A stretch of 64,000 nt of DNA, from contig NZ_PVNH01000001.1 of NCBI RefSeq assembly GCF_003001955.1, forward strand, positions 558,001-622,000. Reading direction: 5' to 3'. Below, piece after piece: positions 44,213 to 52,745 of the stretch; position 1 is the stretch's first letter, and each line of letters starts with the position of its first letter. Source of the DNA: Prauserella shujinwangii. GTDB taxonomy: Bacteria; Actinomycetota; Actinomycetes; Mycobacteriales; Pseudonocardiaceae. A program made the translations under genes and the position numbers. The notes beneath the pieces were generated by a model that did not search any database, was not told the DNA's origin, and saw only the letters and a list, made by a program, of their open reading frames with translations.

Positions 44213-45277
44213 ATGACCGACACCGCACTCCCCACACCGCCGGACATCGTGCGCGCGGCCTACGGCGAACTCGTCGTCACCGACCTGGCCGCCTCGCGCG
44301 AGTTCTATGTGGACATACTCGGCCTGACGGTGACCGCGGAGGACGACGACACCGTCTACCTGCGCTCACTGGAGGAGTTCATCCACCACAACCTCGTGCT
44401 CCGGAAGGGGCCCGTGGCCGCGCTCGCCGCGCTCGCGTTCCGGGTGCGCAGCCGGCAGGACGTGGACCGGGCCGAGGCCTACTACCAGGCGCTGGGCTGC
44501 CGCACCGAGCGCCGCGCGGACGGCTGGACCCGGGGTGTCCGCGACGCCGTGCGCGTGACCGATCCGCTCGGCTTCCCCTACGAGTTCTTCCACGAGGTCG
44601 ACCATGTCGAGCGCCTCGCCTGGCGCTACGACCTGCACACGCCGGGCGCGCTCGTGCGGCTGGACCACTTCAACCAGGTCACGCCGGACGTGCCGGAGGG
44701 GCTGGCCTACCTGGAGGCGCTCGGTTTCCGCACCACCGAGGACATCAGGGACGACGAGGGCGTGACGTACGCAGCCTGGCTGCGCCGCAAGCCGACCGTG
44801 CACGACACGGCCCTGACCGGCGGTGACGGGCCGCGCCTGCACCACATCGCGTTCGCCACCCACGAGAAGCACAACGTCATCGCGATCTGCGACAAACTCG
44901 GTGCGCTGCGCAGGTCCGGGGCGATCGAGCGGGGGCCGGGCCGGCACGGCGTGTCCAACGCGTTCTACCTGTACCTGCGCGATCCCGACGGTCACCGCGT
45001 CGAGATCTACACCCAGGACTACTACACCGGCGACCCCGACAACCCGCTGGTCACCTGGGACGTGCACGACAACCAGCGCCGCGACTGGTGGGGCAACGCC
45101 GTCGTGCCCAGCTGGTACACCGACGCGTCCGCCGTGCTCGACCTCGACGGCAACCCCCAGCCCGTCACCGCGCGCACCGAGGTCCGCGAGATGGACGTCA
45201 CCGTCGGCGCCGACGGGTTCTCCTACGCCCGGGTCGACGGCACCGAGCGGGGATTCAAGGTCGGGGGCCAGCTGTGA
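44213..45277 (+). CDS. hpaD: 3,4-dihydroxyphenylacetate 2,3-dioxygenase
   Basis: The 354-residue extradiol dioxygenase starts at ATG 44213 behind AAGGAGG. Two vicinal-oxygen-chelate halves are visible: AAYGELVVTDLAASREFYVDILGL and LVRLDHFNQVTPDVPEGLAYLEALGF. The iron ligands are a His in RLDHFNQ, a His in LHHIAFATHE and a Glu in GHRVEIYTQDY. At about 355 residues and with the C-terminal PLVTWDVHDNQRRDWWG, it matches homoprotocatechuate 2,3-dioxygenases of Gram-positive bacteria. It opens the ring of 3,4-dihydroxyphenylacetate. It is the last gene in the operon, although its reaction comes first. Confidence 0.92.
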   Translation: MTDTALPTPPDIVRAAYGELVVTDLAASREFYVDILGLTVTAEDDDTVYLRSLEEFIHHNLVLRKGPVAALAALAFRVRSRQDVDRAEAYYQALGCRTERRADGWTRGVRDAVRVTDPLGFPYEFFHEVDHVERLAWRYDLHTPGALVRLDHFNQVTPDVPEGLAYLEALGFRTTEDIRDDEGVTYAAWLRRKPTVHDTALTGGDGPRLHHIAFATHEKHNVIAICDKLGALRRSGAIERGPGRHGVSNAFYLYLRDPDGHRVEIYTQDYYTGDPDNPLVTWDVHDNQRRDWWGNAVVPSWYTDASAVLDLDGNPQPVTARTEVREMDVTVGADGFSYARVDGTERGFKVGGQL

Positions 45278-45673
45278 TGGACCGGCCGGGCCCCGGCGCG
45301 GTCGCTCCGCGGCGGGGAGCCTCTCGATCTCTCCGGCGCGCCCGTTCCCGGCCGGGTGAGCTCGCCGGTGCGGGCTCGGTCACGCTCTCGTCGCCCTGGC
45401 CGGAGGCCTGCGGTCCGGCGCGGACACGTGAGGGAGGACAGTGCCGGCGACACGTGAGTGTTCACGGCTGGTTCCTGATCGGCCCCCGGCCCGCTTCAGC
45501 GGACACCTCGCCTTCCGGTCGGTGGGACCGGCGCGCGGGCCGGTTCCAGCGTCCGGCCCCCCGGGCCTGTCGCCGGAACGCGGTTTCGCGAGGGCCGGTG
45601 AGAATCCACCGTTCCCGTGGTCTGTATCCACGAGCGCCGCGTGCTGGCGGCGCCGACCACGAGGAGTTATCCC
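45278..45673. other. 396-base gap before the RibD-like gene
   Basis: No gene was recognised on either strand. A stretch at 45597-45625 (GGTGAGAATCC followed by CCCGTGGTCTGTA) loosely recalls the core of a cobalamin riboswitch, but the B12 box and other conserved parts are missing. GAGGAG at 45661-45666 is the ribosome site of the next gene. Confidence 0.5.
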
Positions 45674-46321
45674 ATGTCCGATGTCCGTGTGCACAATCTC
45701 TCGATCTCGCTCGACGGCTTCGCCACCGGAGACGGGCAGGCCGCCGATGCCCCGTTCGGTCACGCGGGTGAGCGCCTGCACGAGTGGATGTTCGCCACCC
45801 GGTTCTGGAACCGGATGGGAGGCGGCCGCGGCGGGCGGGGCGGCGCCGACAACGCGTTCGCGTCGCTGCACGATCCCGGTATCGGCGCCGAGATCATGGG
45901 AGCGGGCAAGTTCGGCCCGCCCGGCTGGCAGGACAACCCCGGATGGCGGGGCTGGTGGGGTGCCGACCCGCCGTTCCACACGCCGGTCTTCGTGCTCACG
46001 CACCGGCCACGGCCCTCGATCGAGATGGAGGGCGGCACCACGTTCCACTTTCTCGACGCCGCGCCTGCGGAGGCGCTCGACAAGGCCCGCGAGGCGGCTG
46101 GTGACCAGGACGTGCGCCTGGGCGGCGGGCCCTCCGTCGTGCGTGACTTCCTCGCCGAGGGGCTGGTCGATCAGCTGCATGTCGTCCAGGTCCCGATCGT
46201 GCTCGGCCGCGGGATCCGGCTGTGGGACGGCCTGGAAACGCTCGAGACGAGGTACGACGTCGAGGCGGTCTCGACGCCGAGTGGTGTCACGCACCTGACG
46301 TTCACGACCAAGGCCCGGTGA
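45674..46321 (+). CDS. Dihydrofolate reductase-like (RibD C-terminal) protein
   Basis: The 215-residue protein starts at ATG 45674 behind GAGGAG. It has VHNLSISLDGFATG at the N-terminus, the MGAGKFGPPGW region where the family's nucleotide loop lies, VFVLTHRPRPSI and GGPSVVRDFLAEGLVDQLHVVQVPIVLGRGIRLWDG. These are characteristic of stand-alone RibD-C/DHFR-fold reductases that are common in actinobacteria and of unknown substrate. A role in riboflavin or folate synthesis is not implied. Confidence 0.88.
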   Translation: MSDVRVHNLSISLDGFATGDGQAADAPFGHAGERLHEWMFATRFWNRMGGGRGGRGGADNAFASLHDPGIGAEIMGAGKFGPPGWQDNPGWRGWWGADPPFHTPVFVLTHRPRPSIEMEGGTTFHFLDAAPAEALDKAREAAGDQDVRLGGGPSVVRDFLAEGLVDQLHVVQVPIVLGRGIRLWDGLETLETRYDVEAVSTPSGVTHLTFTTKAR

Positions 46322-46431
46322 GCGCGAGCGCGCAGGGCGGGACGGCCAAGACCCGCGGTGGTCTCTCCCGCCCGGGAGAACGCGTTCCGGAGTGCTGGGA
46401 CAGGCGGGTCCGGCCGTGCCCGCGACGCGGA

Positions 46432-46461
46432 CGGCGGTGCCGGGCGGCCCCGGCACCGCCG
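46432..46461. terminator. Perfect 13-bp hairpin between convergent genes
   Basis: CGGCGGTGCCGGG (46432-46444) pairs exactly with CCCGGCACCGCCG (46449-46461) around a four-base loop. It lies 14 bases after the protease stop on the minus strand and 110 bases after the RibD-like stop, as expected for a shared terminator. Confidence 0.85.
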
Positions 46462-46475
46462 CCGCTCCGCGTGGA

Positions 46476-47618
46476 TCAGGACGTCACGAGCGAGAGGCCG
46501 TAGACGTCGAGGATCTCGTTCACGGGCTGGAACCAGGTCTCCCCGCCGCTGCCGCAGTTGCCCCAGCCGCCGGATGTGACACCCTGTGCCTGGTCGCCGG
46601 TGATGAACGAACCTCCGGAGTCGCCGGGCTCGGCGCACACGCTCGTCTTGGTCATCTGGTAGACCGCGCCCTGCTCGTAGTTGACCGTCTCGTTCTTGGC
46701 CAGGACGGTGCCGCAGTGCCAGTGCGTGGTCGAGCCCGAGCGGCAGATCGACGAACCGACCGGCGCCTCCGCCGAACCGCGAACCAGCCGGTCCGGCACG
46801 GTGCCCCAGCCGAGCACCACCGGCTCGGTCCACCAGCCGTTGCCGATCCGGACGAACGCGTAGTCGTTGCCGGGGAACGACGATCCGGCGAAGCTGCCCA
46901 TGGGCGATCCGTCCCAACCGGACACCGAGGCGCCGGCACCGCCGCAGTGCCCCGCGGTGACGAAGCCGCCCCGCACAGAGAAGCCGATCGAGCAGCGGGT
47001 GTTGCCGTTGATGTAGTAGGGGTCGCCGCCGACGGTCCCGGCCGCGAAGGTGCGCGGCTGCCCCTCGATCTCGGTGACGGTCACCGGGCCCGCTTCGCGT
47101 GCCCGGTCGAGGAACGCCGCGACACCCGTGGCGCCCTCGCGCACCGCGACCGCCACGCTCCCGGAGCGCGGGTCGACGTGCCAGCTGGCCACGCCGTCCG
47201 GCACCGCGCCACGTGCGGCGTAGCCGTCGAGAACCGACTTGGTGGCGTTCAGCTCGGCCTGGGTGTGCTCGACCAGCGTGGTCTCGGCGCCGGTGCGCTC
47301 CACGGCGGCCGACCGCTCCTCGCTGGTCAGGCCGACCACCAGGGTGCCCCGCCGGGGGTCGAACCAGGAGCCGCCGTAGTCGTCGCCCGCGGCTTCGCGG
47401 GCGGCCGGGTCGATGCGCAGGGCCGCCGACTCCTGATGGAGCCGGGTGACCGCCTCCGCCTCGCTCAGGCCAAGATCGCGCTGCATCGCGGCGATCATGC
47501 CGTCCGCGGCCGCGGGGGCCGCCTCGGCGGCCGGGGTGGAGGCGCCGCCCAGCGCGGCGCCGAGTGCCATCACCGCACAGGCGCCCAGCGCGCCCAGCGC
47601 GGTCTTCGTTCTGTTCAT
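46476..47618 (-). CDS. Secreted S1-family serine protease with propeptide
   Basis: The 380-residue preproprotein starts at ATG 47618. A Sec signal (about residues 1-38) is followed by a propeptide of about 160 residues of the alpha-lytic/streptogrisin kind (EAVTRLHQESAALRIDP; SWHVDPRSGSVAVAV), which acts as a folding chaperone. The protease domain begins near VGGDPYYINGNTRCSIGFSV. The triad is His in FVTAGHCGG, Asp in GNDYAFVRI and Ser in EPGDSGGSF, and Cys pairs flank them. It should digest extracellular protein. A DasR-like site lies about 77 bases upstream of its start. Confidence 0.95.
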   Translation of the reverse strand: MNRTKTALGALGACAVMALGAALGGASTPAAEAAPAAADGMIAAMQRDLGLSEAEAVTRLHQESAALRIDPAAREAAGDDYGGSWFDPRRGTLVVGLTSEERSAAVERTGAETTLVEHTQAELNATKSVLDGYAARGAVPDGVASWHVDPRSGSVAVAVREGATGVAAFLDRAREAGPVTVTEIEGQPRTFAAGTVGGDPYYINGNTRCSIGFSVRGGFVTAGHCGGAGASVSGWDGSPMGSFAGSSFPGNDYAFVRIGNGWWTEPVVLGWGTVPDRLVRGSAEAPVGSSICRSGSTTHWHCGTVLAKNETVNYEQGAVYQMTKTSVCAEPGDSGGSFITGDQAQGVTSGGWGNCGSGGETWFQPVNEILDVYGLSLVTS

Positions 47619-47694
47619 GGTGCTCTCGTTTCGCAGCAGGGATCAGGTGAGAGCGCGCTCACCCCTCAACGTGGTATGCCGGTGCTGCGCGCGT

Positions 47695-47710
47695 CAAGGT
47701 CTAGACCAGT
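47695..47710 (-). promoter_or_regulatory. DasR-like (dre) site upstream of the protease gene
   Basis: GGTCTAGACC (47698-47707) is a perfect palindrome, and the right half GTCTAGACCAGT matches the DasR-responsive element consensus ACTGGTCTAGACCAGT exactly; the left flank departs at three bases. It lies 77-92 bases upstream of the protease ATG. DasR is the GntR regulator that links amino-sugar uptake to development in streptomycetes. The rest of the 375-base gap (47619-47993) shows no gene. Confidence 0.55.
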
Positions 47711-47993
47711 GATGTTTTCCCGTTCTACAGTGAGGTCCTGGCGTTCCCTGCCAGGCCGTGCTCCGTGCGGGGACCGGCGGGCGGTCCTGACATCCGCGTG
47801 GTGCCCGCCGAGCAGGGCTCGGGCCGGAACCGCGGTCTGGCCGAAGCGGTGTCGGGAAAGGAGTCCGGCGGTGACGGACACGGCGGCGACGGATCCCGGT
47901 CCAGGACCCGATCCGCCTGGCGGACCCGGTGCGAACGCCGGGTCCGCCACCGGCACGGCGTTCGCGGCGGTGCCGCACCGGCCGGACCGCGGG

Positions 47994-49217
47994 TCACCGC
48001 CGGGTGGCGCGCTCGCGGACGACCGTGGTGATCACCCGGTGCACGAGCCACTCCAGCGGGCCGCGCCGCGCCCAGCGTCGCCACAGCATGGAGCAGGCCA
48101 GCATGACCGTGACCGCCCCGGCGAGGTGGACGAACGACACCGACGACGGCGTGCCGATCAGCGACAGGTAGCCGAAGTGCCCGGCGTACCAGGTCATCGC
48201 CATGCCTCCGGCGGCCGTGAGCGGCCACAGTGCGGCGCCGGCAGCGCCGTGCTCGAAAACCAGCAGCATCCCACCGAGCAGGGCCATGGCGACGCCGACC
48301 ACGAACAGGATGCCGAGCGGGCTGGTCGCGTACGGGACGTCGGTCGGCATGCCCAGCAGCGACTGCCACGGCAGCGGTGCCGGGCCGGAACCGGCCGGTG
48401 GTGCGGCCATCGCCTCGGCGACGCGCCGCGCGCCGCCGAGCACGTGCCACGCCACCACGTACCCGCCGTAGGCCGCTGTCGCCACCCCGAGGCCGGTGCG
48501 CAGCAGCCGCAGCCGGACCGCGTGGGCGTGCAGGTCCAGCCGGCCGAGCGCGAGCCCGGCGAGCACCAGCGGGATGCCGTAGGGAGTCTGGAAGCCGCCA
48601 CCGGTGAGCACGAGCTGCCAGAGGTACTCGTCCCACTGGGCGGGGCCGGTGAGCACGGCGAACCCACTCGGGGCCTCGACCATCATCCAGTCCGGGTGCG
48701 CCGACATGACCCACCACGCGTAGGTCGTCACCACCGGTGTGGTGAGGCAGGCCGCGGTGAACAGGGTGCGCGCCCGCAGCCGGGTCAGCGGGACGAGGAG
48801 CAGCAGCAGAACGGCGTAGTAGCTCAGCACCGACGCGCCGAACTCGTCGATGGCGAGGCTGATCAGGAACAGGACCAGGGCGCGAACGGCGATCCGGCGC
48901 CGCGCGGTGGACAGGTCCGCGCCGGTGTACGGGCGGCTGCCACCGGTCATCAGCGCCACCGACACCCCGGCGAGCAGCACGAACAGGCTCATCGCCCGCG
49001 AGGAGGTCTGCTCGCTGACCCAGCGCAGCACGTCCGGCGTGCCGGCAAACGGTCCGGCGTGGAGCCAGCCCGTGGCGGGGAAGTGCGCGACGAACACCCC
49101 GATGATCGCCAGTGCCCGGACGGCGTCGACAGCGGGCAGCCTGCCGCGCGGTCGCCGGAGTGCGGGTTCACGCTGGGGCACGTCCGCCGTGGCCGGATAT
49201 GTCCGTGTGTCATCCAT
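47994..49217 (-). CDS. Acyltransferase-like membrane protein (DUF418/HGSNAT type)
   Basis: The 407-residue protein is taken from ATG 49217; a GTG three codons earlier is also possible. It opens with RLPAVDAVRALAIIGVFVAHF, the first-helix motif of DUF418/DUF1624 and heparan-alpha-glucosaminide N-acetyltransferase-like proteins. About ten further transmembrane helices follow, with YYAVLLLLLVPLTRLRAR and MTWYAGHFGYLSLIGTP near the C-terminal third. These proteins are thought to move acyl groups across the membrane onto cell-surface sugars. The acceptor is not known. Confidence 0.75.
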   Translation of the reverse strand: MDDTRTYPATADVPQREPALRRPRGRLPAVDAVRALAIIGVFVAHFPATGWLHAGPFAGTPDVLRWVSEQTSSRAMSLFVLLAGVSVALMTGGSRPYTGADLSTARRRIAVRALVLFLISLAIDEFGASVLSYYAVLLLLLVPLTRLRARTLFTAACLTTPVVTTYAWWVMSAHPDWMMVEAPSGFAVLTGPAQWDEYLWQLVLTGGGFQTPYGIPLVLAGLALGRLDLHAHAVRLRLLRTGLGVATAAYGGYVVAWHVLGGARRVAEAMAAPPAGSGPAPLPWQSLLGMPTDVPYATSPLGILFVVGVAMALLGGMLLVFEHGAAGAALWPLTAAGGMAMTWYAGHFGYLSLIGTPSSVSFVHLAGAVTVMLACSMLWRRWARRGPLEWLVHRVITTVVRERATRR

Positions 49218-49295
49218 GCCCGCCACGGTGCCGGTCCGGTGTCCGCGCCCGGTCCCCGCGCTGTCGCGGTCGTGTCGCGGGACGGCGGCGAGGGG

Positions 49296-49787
49296 TCAGC
49301 TCGCGGGCAGCACCGGGCAGTGCCGTGGGCCGGTGTCCCGGCCGTGGACGAAGGTGAGCCGCACCCTGGTGGCCGGGGAACCACCCGACTGCTGGTGCAC
49401 CGCCAGCGCCGTGCACACCAGCTGGTCGATGCCGATCTCGCGCCGCACGTCGTCGCGGTCGATCGGCAGCCCGACGGTGATCACGTCGCCGGTGGTGGCG
49501 ATGGGAAGTTCCAGTGCGACCTCGCTGGTCCCGGCGTACGAGCGCGGTCCGGGCCCCGGCTCGCTCGCGGTGAGCAGCATCTTGATCGCCTGGCCGATCG
49601 TGCTGAGCCGGTCGCCACGGCGCCGCGCGACCAGGCTCCCCGCGTCGTCGACCAGGTACACCGGCGTGCCGGGGGCCAGTCCGGTGGGCGCTTCGCCGCC
49701 GTCGAGCACCCCGCTCGGCCCCGCACCGCAACCGGCCAGGCCGAGCGCCGCGGCGGTCAGCGCCGCCACCAGCGCCCCGCGGATCAC
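49296..49787 (-). CDS. Lipoprotein with GerMN-like domain
   Basis: The 163-residue protein starts at GTG 49787, overlapping the kinase stop. A lipobox LAGC (Cys20) follows a short signal. The mature part reads GTPVYLVDDAGSLVARRRG and EVALELPIATTGDVITVGLPID, consistent with a GerMN domain. The gene order regulator-kinase-lipoprotein with tight overlaps recalls mtrA-mtrB-lpqB, in which the lipoprotein modulates the sensor kinase. It is much shorter than LpqB, and a similar control role is inferred. Confidence 0.7.
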   Translation of the reverse strand: MIRGALVAALTAAALGLAGCGAGPSGVLDGGEAPTGLAPGTPVYLVDDAGSLVARRRGDRLSTIGQAIKMLLTASEPGPGPRSYAGTSEVALELPIATTGDVITVGLPIDRDDVRREIGIDQLVCTALAVHQQSGGSPATRVRLTFVHGRDTGPRHCPVLPAS

Positions 49788-51211
49788 GGCTGTTCCCCCG
49801 TCCACCGGGGCAGGCGCACGGCGAAGTGCGCGCCCGCTCCGTCGGCGTTGCCCGCCCCGATCGTCCCTCCGTGCAGCTTGACGTTCTCCGCGGTGATCGC
49901 CATGCCCAGCCCGCTGCCGTTCGAGCGGCCCCGCGCGGTGTCGGCCTTGTAGAAGCGGTCGAACACGTGCGCCGCGACGTCGTCCGGGAGCCCCGGCCCG
50001 TGGTCGACCACATCGAGGTACGCCCACGTGTCGTCGCCGCGCAGCCGCACGACGACGGGCGGGGCGCCGTGGCTGAGCGCGTTGCCGACCAGGTTCGCGG
50101 TGACCACGTCGAGGCGCCGCCGGTCCAGCACGGCACGCAGTTCACCTGGCGCGTCGAGCTCGACCTGGTCCAGCCACCCCCGGGAGCGCAGGCAGTCGCG
50201 CACCGCGGCGCGCAACTCGACCTCCTCCGGGCGCAGCGTGGCCACGCCCGCGTCGAACCTCGACACCTCGATCAGGTCCTCCACCAGCCGGGCCAGCTTG
50301 CGCGACTCTTCCACGGCGAGCCGCGCCGGTTCGCGCGCATCGCTCGGCATGCGCCCGGCCTCGGCCTCCAGCACCTCCGCCACCGCGGTCAGCGTGGTCA
50401 ACGGCGTGCGCAGTTCGTGCGACACATCCGCGACGAACCGGCGCGCGTCGGCCTCCATCCGGGCCAGCTCGCCAACCGAGCGTTCCAGCGACGCCGCCGT
50501 CTCGTTGAACGTCGCGGCCAGTTCGGCGAGCTCGTCCGAGCCGCGGGGCCGCAGCCGGGCGCCGAGGTCACCGCCACCGAGCCGCCGCGCGGCGGCGCGG
50601 AGATCCCGCACCGGGCGCAGCACGCCCCGCGCGGCGAGCAGCGCGAGCAGCACGGCGATCGGCAGGGCCAGCGCGCTGGTGCGGCTCGCGTTCGCGGTCA
50701 GCGCGTCCACCTGTTCCCGCACCGCGCTCAGGTCACGGACGGCGTAGACCTCGACGCCGGAGGGCCGCCGCTGCCCGTTCAGGTCGGTGATCATGACCGG
50801 CGCGCCGACGACCAGCCGGAGCACGCCGTCCGACTCGACCCGCTGCACCAGCAGCCGGCCCGTCTCGCCGGTCGCCGCGCGCAACTCGGGGGACACGGCC
50901 GCCAGGCCCGGGCCGCTCGCCGAGCGCAGGGCGCCGTAGGTCACCAGTGCGGGCCCGCCGACCGTCACCCGCAGCCGGTCGAGCGCCGCCTGGTCCGGCG
51001 GGTAGGGAAGGCCCGGCGCGGTCGCGGTGACCGTGCGCTCGATCTCCCCGGCGAACTGGCGCTGGGTCTGTTCGACGAGCGCGCTGCCCGCCGAGGCGGC
51101 ACTCGCCCAGGCCGCGGCGGCCGCGGCGATCGCGCCGACCGCGACGAACGCCAGGATCAGCCGGGGACGCAGCCCGCCGAGGAGCGCGCGGGCTCGGCCG
51201 AGCGCCGTCAC
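49784..51211 (-). CDS. Sensor histidine kinase
   Basis: The 475-residue kinase begins at GTG 51211, overlapping the regulator stop. It has an N-terminal helix (PRLILAFVAVGAIAAAAAAWASA), an external domain of about 140 residues, a second helix (SALALPIAVLLALLAA), HAMP ([20 protein letters not shown]), the H-box [16 protein letters not shown]-box LVGNALSHG, and ATP loops VDHGPGLP and GSGLGMAI. It forms an operon with the regulator upstream and the lipoprotein downstream. Confidence 0.95.
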   Translation of the reverse strand: MTALGRARALLGGLRPRLILAFVAVGAIAAAAAAWASAASAGSALVEQTQRQFAGEIERTVTATAPGLPYPPDQAALDRLRVTVGGPALVTYGALRSASGPGLAAVSPELRAATGETGRLLVQRVESDGVLRLVVGAPVMITDLNGQRRPSGVEVYAVRDLSAVREQVDALTANASRTSALALPIAVLLALLAARGVLRPVRDLRAAARRLGGGDLGARLRPRGSDELAELAATFNETAASLERSVGELARMEADARRFVADVSHELRTPLTTLTAVAEVLEAEAGRMPSDAREPARLAVEESRKLARLVEDLIEVSRFDAGVATLRPEEVELRAAVRDCLRSRGWLDQVELDAPGELRAVLDRRRLDVVTANLVGNALSHGAPPVVVRLRGDDTWAYLDVVDHGPGLPDDVAAHVFDRFYKADTARGRSNGSGLGMAITAENVKLHGGTIGAGNADGAGAHFAVRLPRWTGEQP

Positions 51212-51885
51212 ACCGGACCGAACCGGTAGCCGAAGCCGCGGACGGTCTGCACGAAGACCGGTCGGGAAGGCTCGTCCTCGATCTTGGCCCGCAGCCGCTG
51301 GACGCAGTTGTCCACCAGCCGCGAGTCGCCGAGGTAGTCGTGTTCCCACACCAGCTCGAGCAGTTGCTGCCTGCTGAGCACCTGGCCGGGGGAGCGGGAC
51401 AGCTCGAGCAGCAGCCGCAGCTCGGTGGGGGTGAGCGAGACCTGCCGTGCGCCCTTGGTGACGGCCAGCGCGGCCCGGTCGATGGTCAGGTCGTGGTGCC
51501 GCTCGGGGGCCCCGTCCGCGGTGGGCGCGCCCCGGCGCAGCACCGCGCGGACGCGCGCGTCGAGAACCCTCGGCTGCACCGGCTTGACGACGTAGTCGTC
51601 GGCACCGGCCTCGAGGCCGCCGACGACGTCGAGGTCGTCGCCACGCGCGGTGAGCATGATGATCGGCAGGTTACCGGCCGCCCGGATGCGACGGCACACC
51701 TCGAAACCGTCCATGCCGGGCAGCATCAGATCCAGCACGATCACGTCGGGCCGCGTGCCGCCGAGGGCACGCAGCCCTTCCTCGCCGGTGCCGGCCTCGC
51801 CCACGGCATGCCCGTGCCGGTCCAGCGCCAGGGCGAGGCCGCGACGAACGGCGTGGTCGTCCTCGATCAGCAGAATGCGTGCCAC
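51208..51885 (-). CDS. OmpR-family response regulator
   Basis: The 225-residue regulator is taken from GTG 51885 (VARILLIEDD). The receiver has Asp52 in VLDLMLPGMDG and Lys in YVVKPVQP. The winged helix has SLTPTELRLLLELSRSPGQVLSRQQLLELVWEHDYLGDSRLVDNCVQRLRAKI. CATAAT on the minus strand ends seven bases before the GTG, which fits a -10 box of a leaderless transcript, and no ribosome site is present. It is divergent from the polysaccharide deacetylase gene. Confidence 0.93.
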   Translation of the reverse strand: MARILLIEDDHAVRRGLALALDRHGHAVGEAGTGEEGLRALGGTRPDVIVLDLMLPGMDGFEVCRRIRAAGNLPIIMLTARGDDLDVVGGLEAGADDYVVKPVQPRVLDARVRAVLRRGAPTADGAPERHHDLTIDRAALAVTKGARQVSLTPTELRLLLELSRSPGQVLSRQQLLELVWEHDYLGDSRLVDNCVQRLRAKIEDEPSRPVFVQTVRGFGYRFGPV

Positions 51886-51998
51886 CTGGCCGATTATGGG
51901 TGCGCCGGGCCGCGGTCGCCCGGGGGCCGCCGCGTCTGCGACAGAGTCAGGACATCGTGGCGACCGCGCCGCCACGTGCCGGGGCGAGTGTCGGTGGC

Positions 51999-52682
51999 AT
52001 GCGATCGAAGCCGACGTCGACCGGCCGCGCCAGCCGTCGCCTCGTTCCCGCCCTCGTACTGACCCTCACCGCGGCCGTGGCGGCCGGTGCGGCCGTCGCG
52101 GCGGGGATGGCTCCGCCGAAGGAGCCGAAGGAGCTGTATCTGACCTTCGACGACGGGCCTGCCGCGGCCACCGGGGAGATCCTGGACGTGCTGCGGGCCC
52201 ACGACGCGAGGGCGACCTTCTTCGCCGTCGGCGAGAACCTCGCCGCGCGCCCCGGCCTGGCGCGGCGCGCGCTCGCCGAAGGCCATGTCGTCGCCGCCCA
52301 CACGTGGAGCCATCCCGATCTGACCGGGCTCGGGCCGACCGAGCTCGCCGGGGAGCTGGACCGGTCGGTGGCGGCGGTGCGCGACGCGGGCTCGGCCAGC
52401 CGCTGCCTGCGCCCGCCGTACGGGGCGATCGACGAGCGGGTCCGGCAGGCCGTGCGCGGGCGCGGCCTGCGGCCGGTGCTGTGGAACGTCGACCCGTCGG
52501 ACTGGCGCGCGGCGGATGCTCGCGCGCTGGCGGACCGCATCGTGCGCGGTGCGCGTCCGGGCGCGGTCGTCCTGCTGCACGACGGCGGCGGGGACCGGTC
52601 GGCGACCATCGCCGCGCTCCGCATCGCACTGCCTCGGCTACGCGCCGGGGGTTATGCGTTCCGCGCGGTTCCGGGCTGCTGA
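51999..52682 (+). CDS. Polysaccharide deacetylase (NodB domain), secreted
   Basis: The 227-residue protein, read from ATG 51999, has an N-terminal signal or anchor (VPALVLTLTAAVAAGAAVAAG). All five NodB motifs follow: TFDDGP, HTWSH, RPPYG, DPSDW and LHDGGGDR, so the metal-dependent active site is intact. It should deacetylate N-acetylated sugars of peptidoglycan or other surface polymers. The divergent two-component system at 51885 may control it. Confidence 0.92.
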   Translation: MRSKPTSTGRASRRLVPALVLTLTAAVAAGAAVAAGMAPPKEPKELYLTFDDGPAAATGEILDVLRAHDARATFFAVGENLAARPGLARRALAEGHVVAAHTWSHPDLTGLGPTELAGELDRSVAAVRDAGSASRCLRPPYGAIDERVRQAVRGRGLRPVLWNVDPSDWRAADARALADRIVRGARPGAVVLLHDGGGDRSATIAALRIALPRLRAGGYAFRAVPGC

Positions 52683-52745
52683 CCGCGCGTGCCGCCGACC
52701 GGGACTGCTCTCAGGTGCGCCTCGGCGAGCCCCTCGTAGCCTGCG

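Noticed and set aside
45597-45625. Partial likeness to a cobalamin riboswitch core (GGTGAGAATCC followed by CCCGTGGTCTGTA) before the RibD-like gene
   Set aside because: The B12 box and other conserved elements are missing, the arms do not fold as required, and the downstream gene has no B12 or flavin link beyond the RibD name.
46392-49952. Long plus-strand frame opposite the protease, membrane protein and lipoprotein genes
   Set aside because: Its composition is that of an antisense shadow, with no recognisable domain. All three minus-strand genes have clear motifs.
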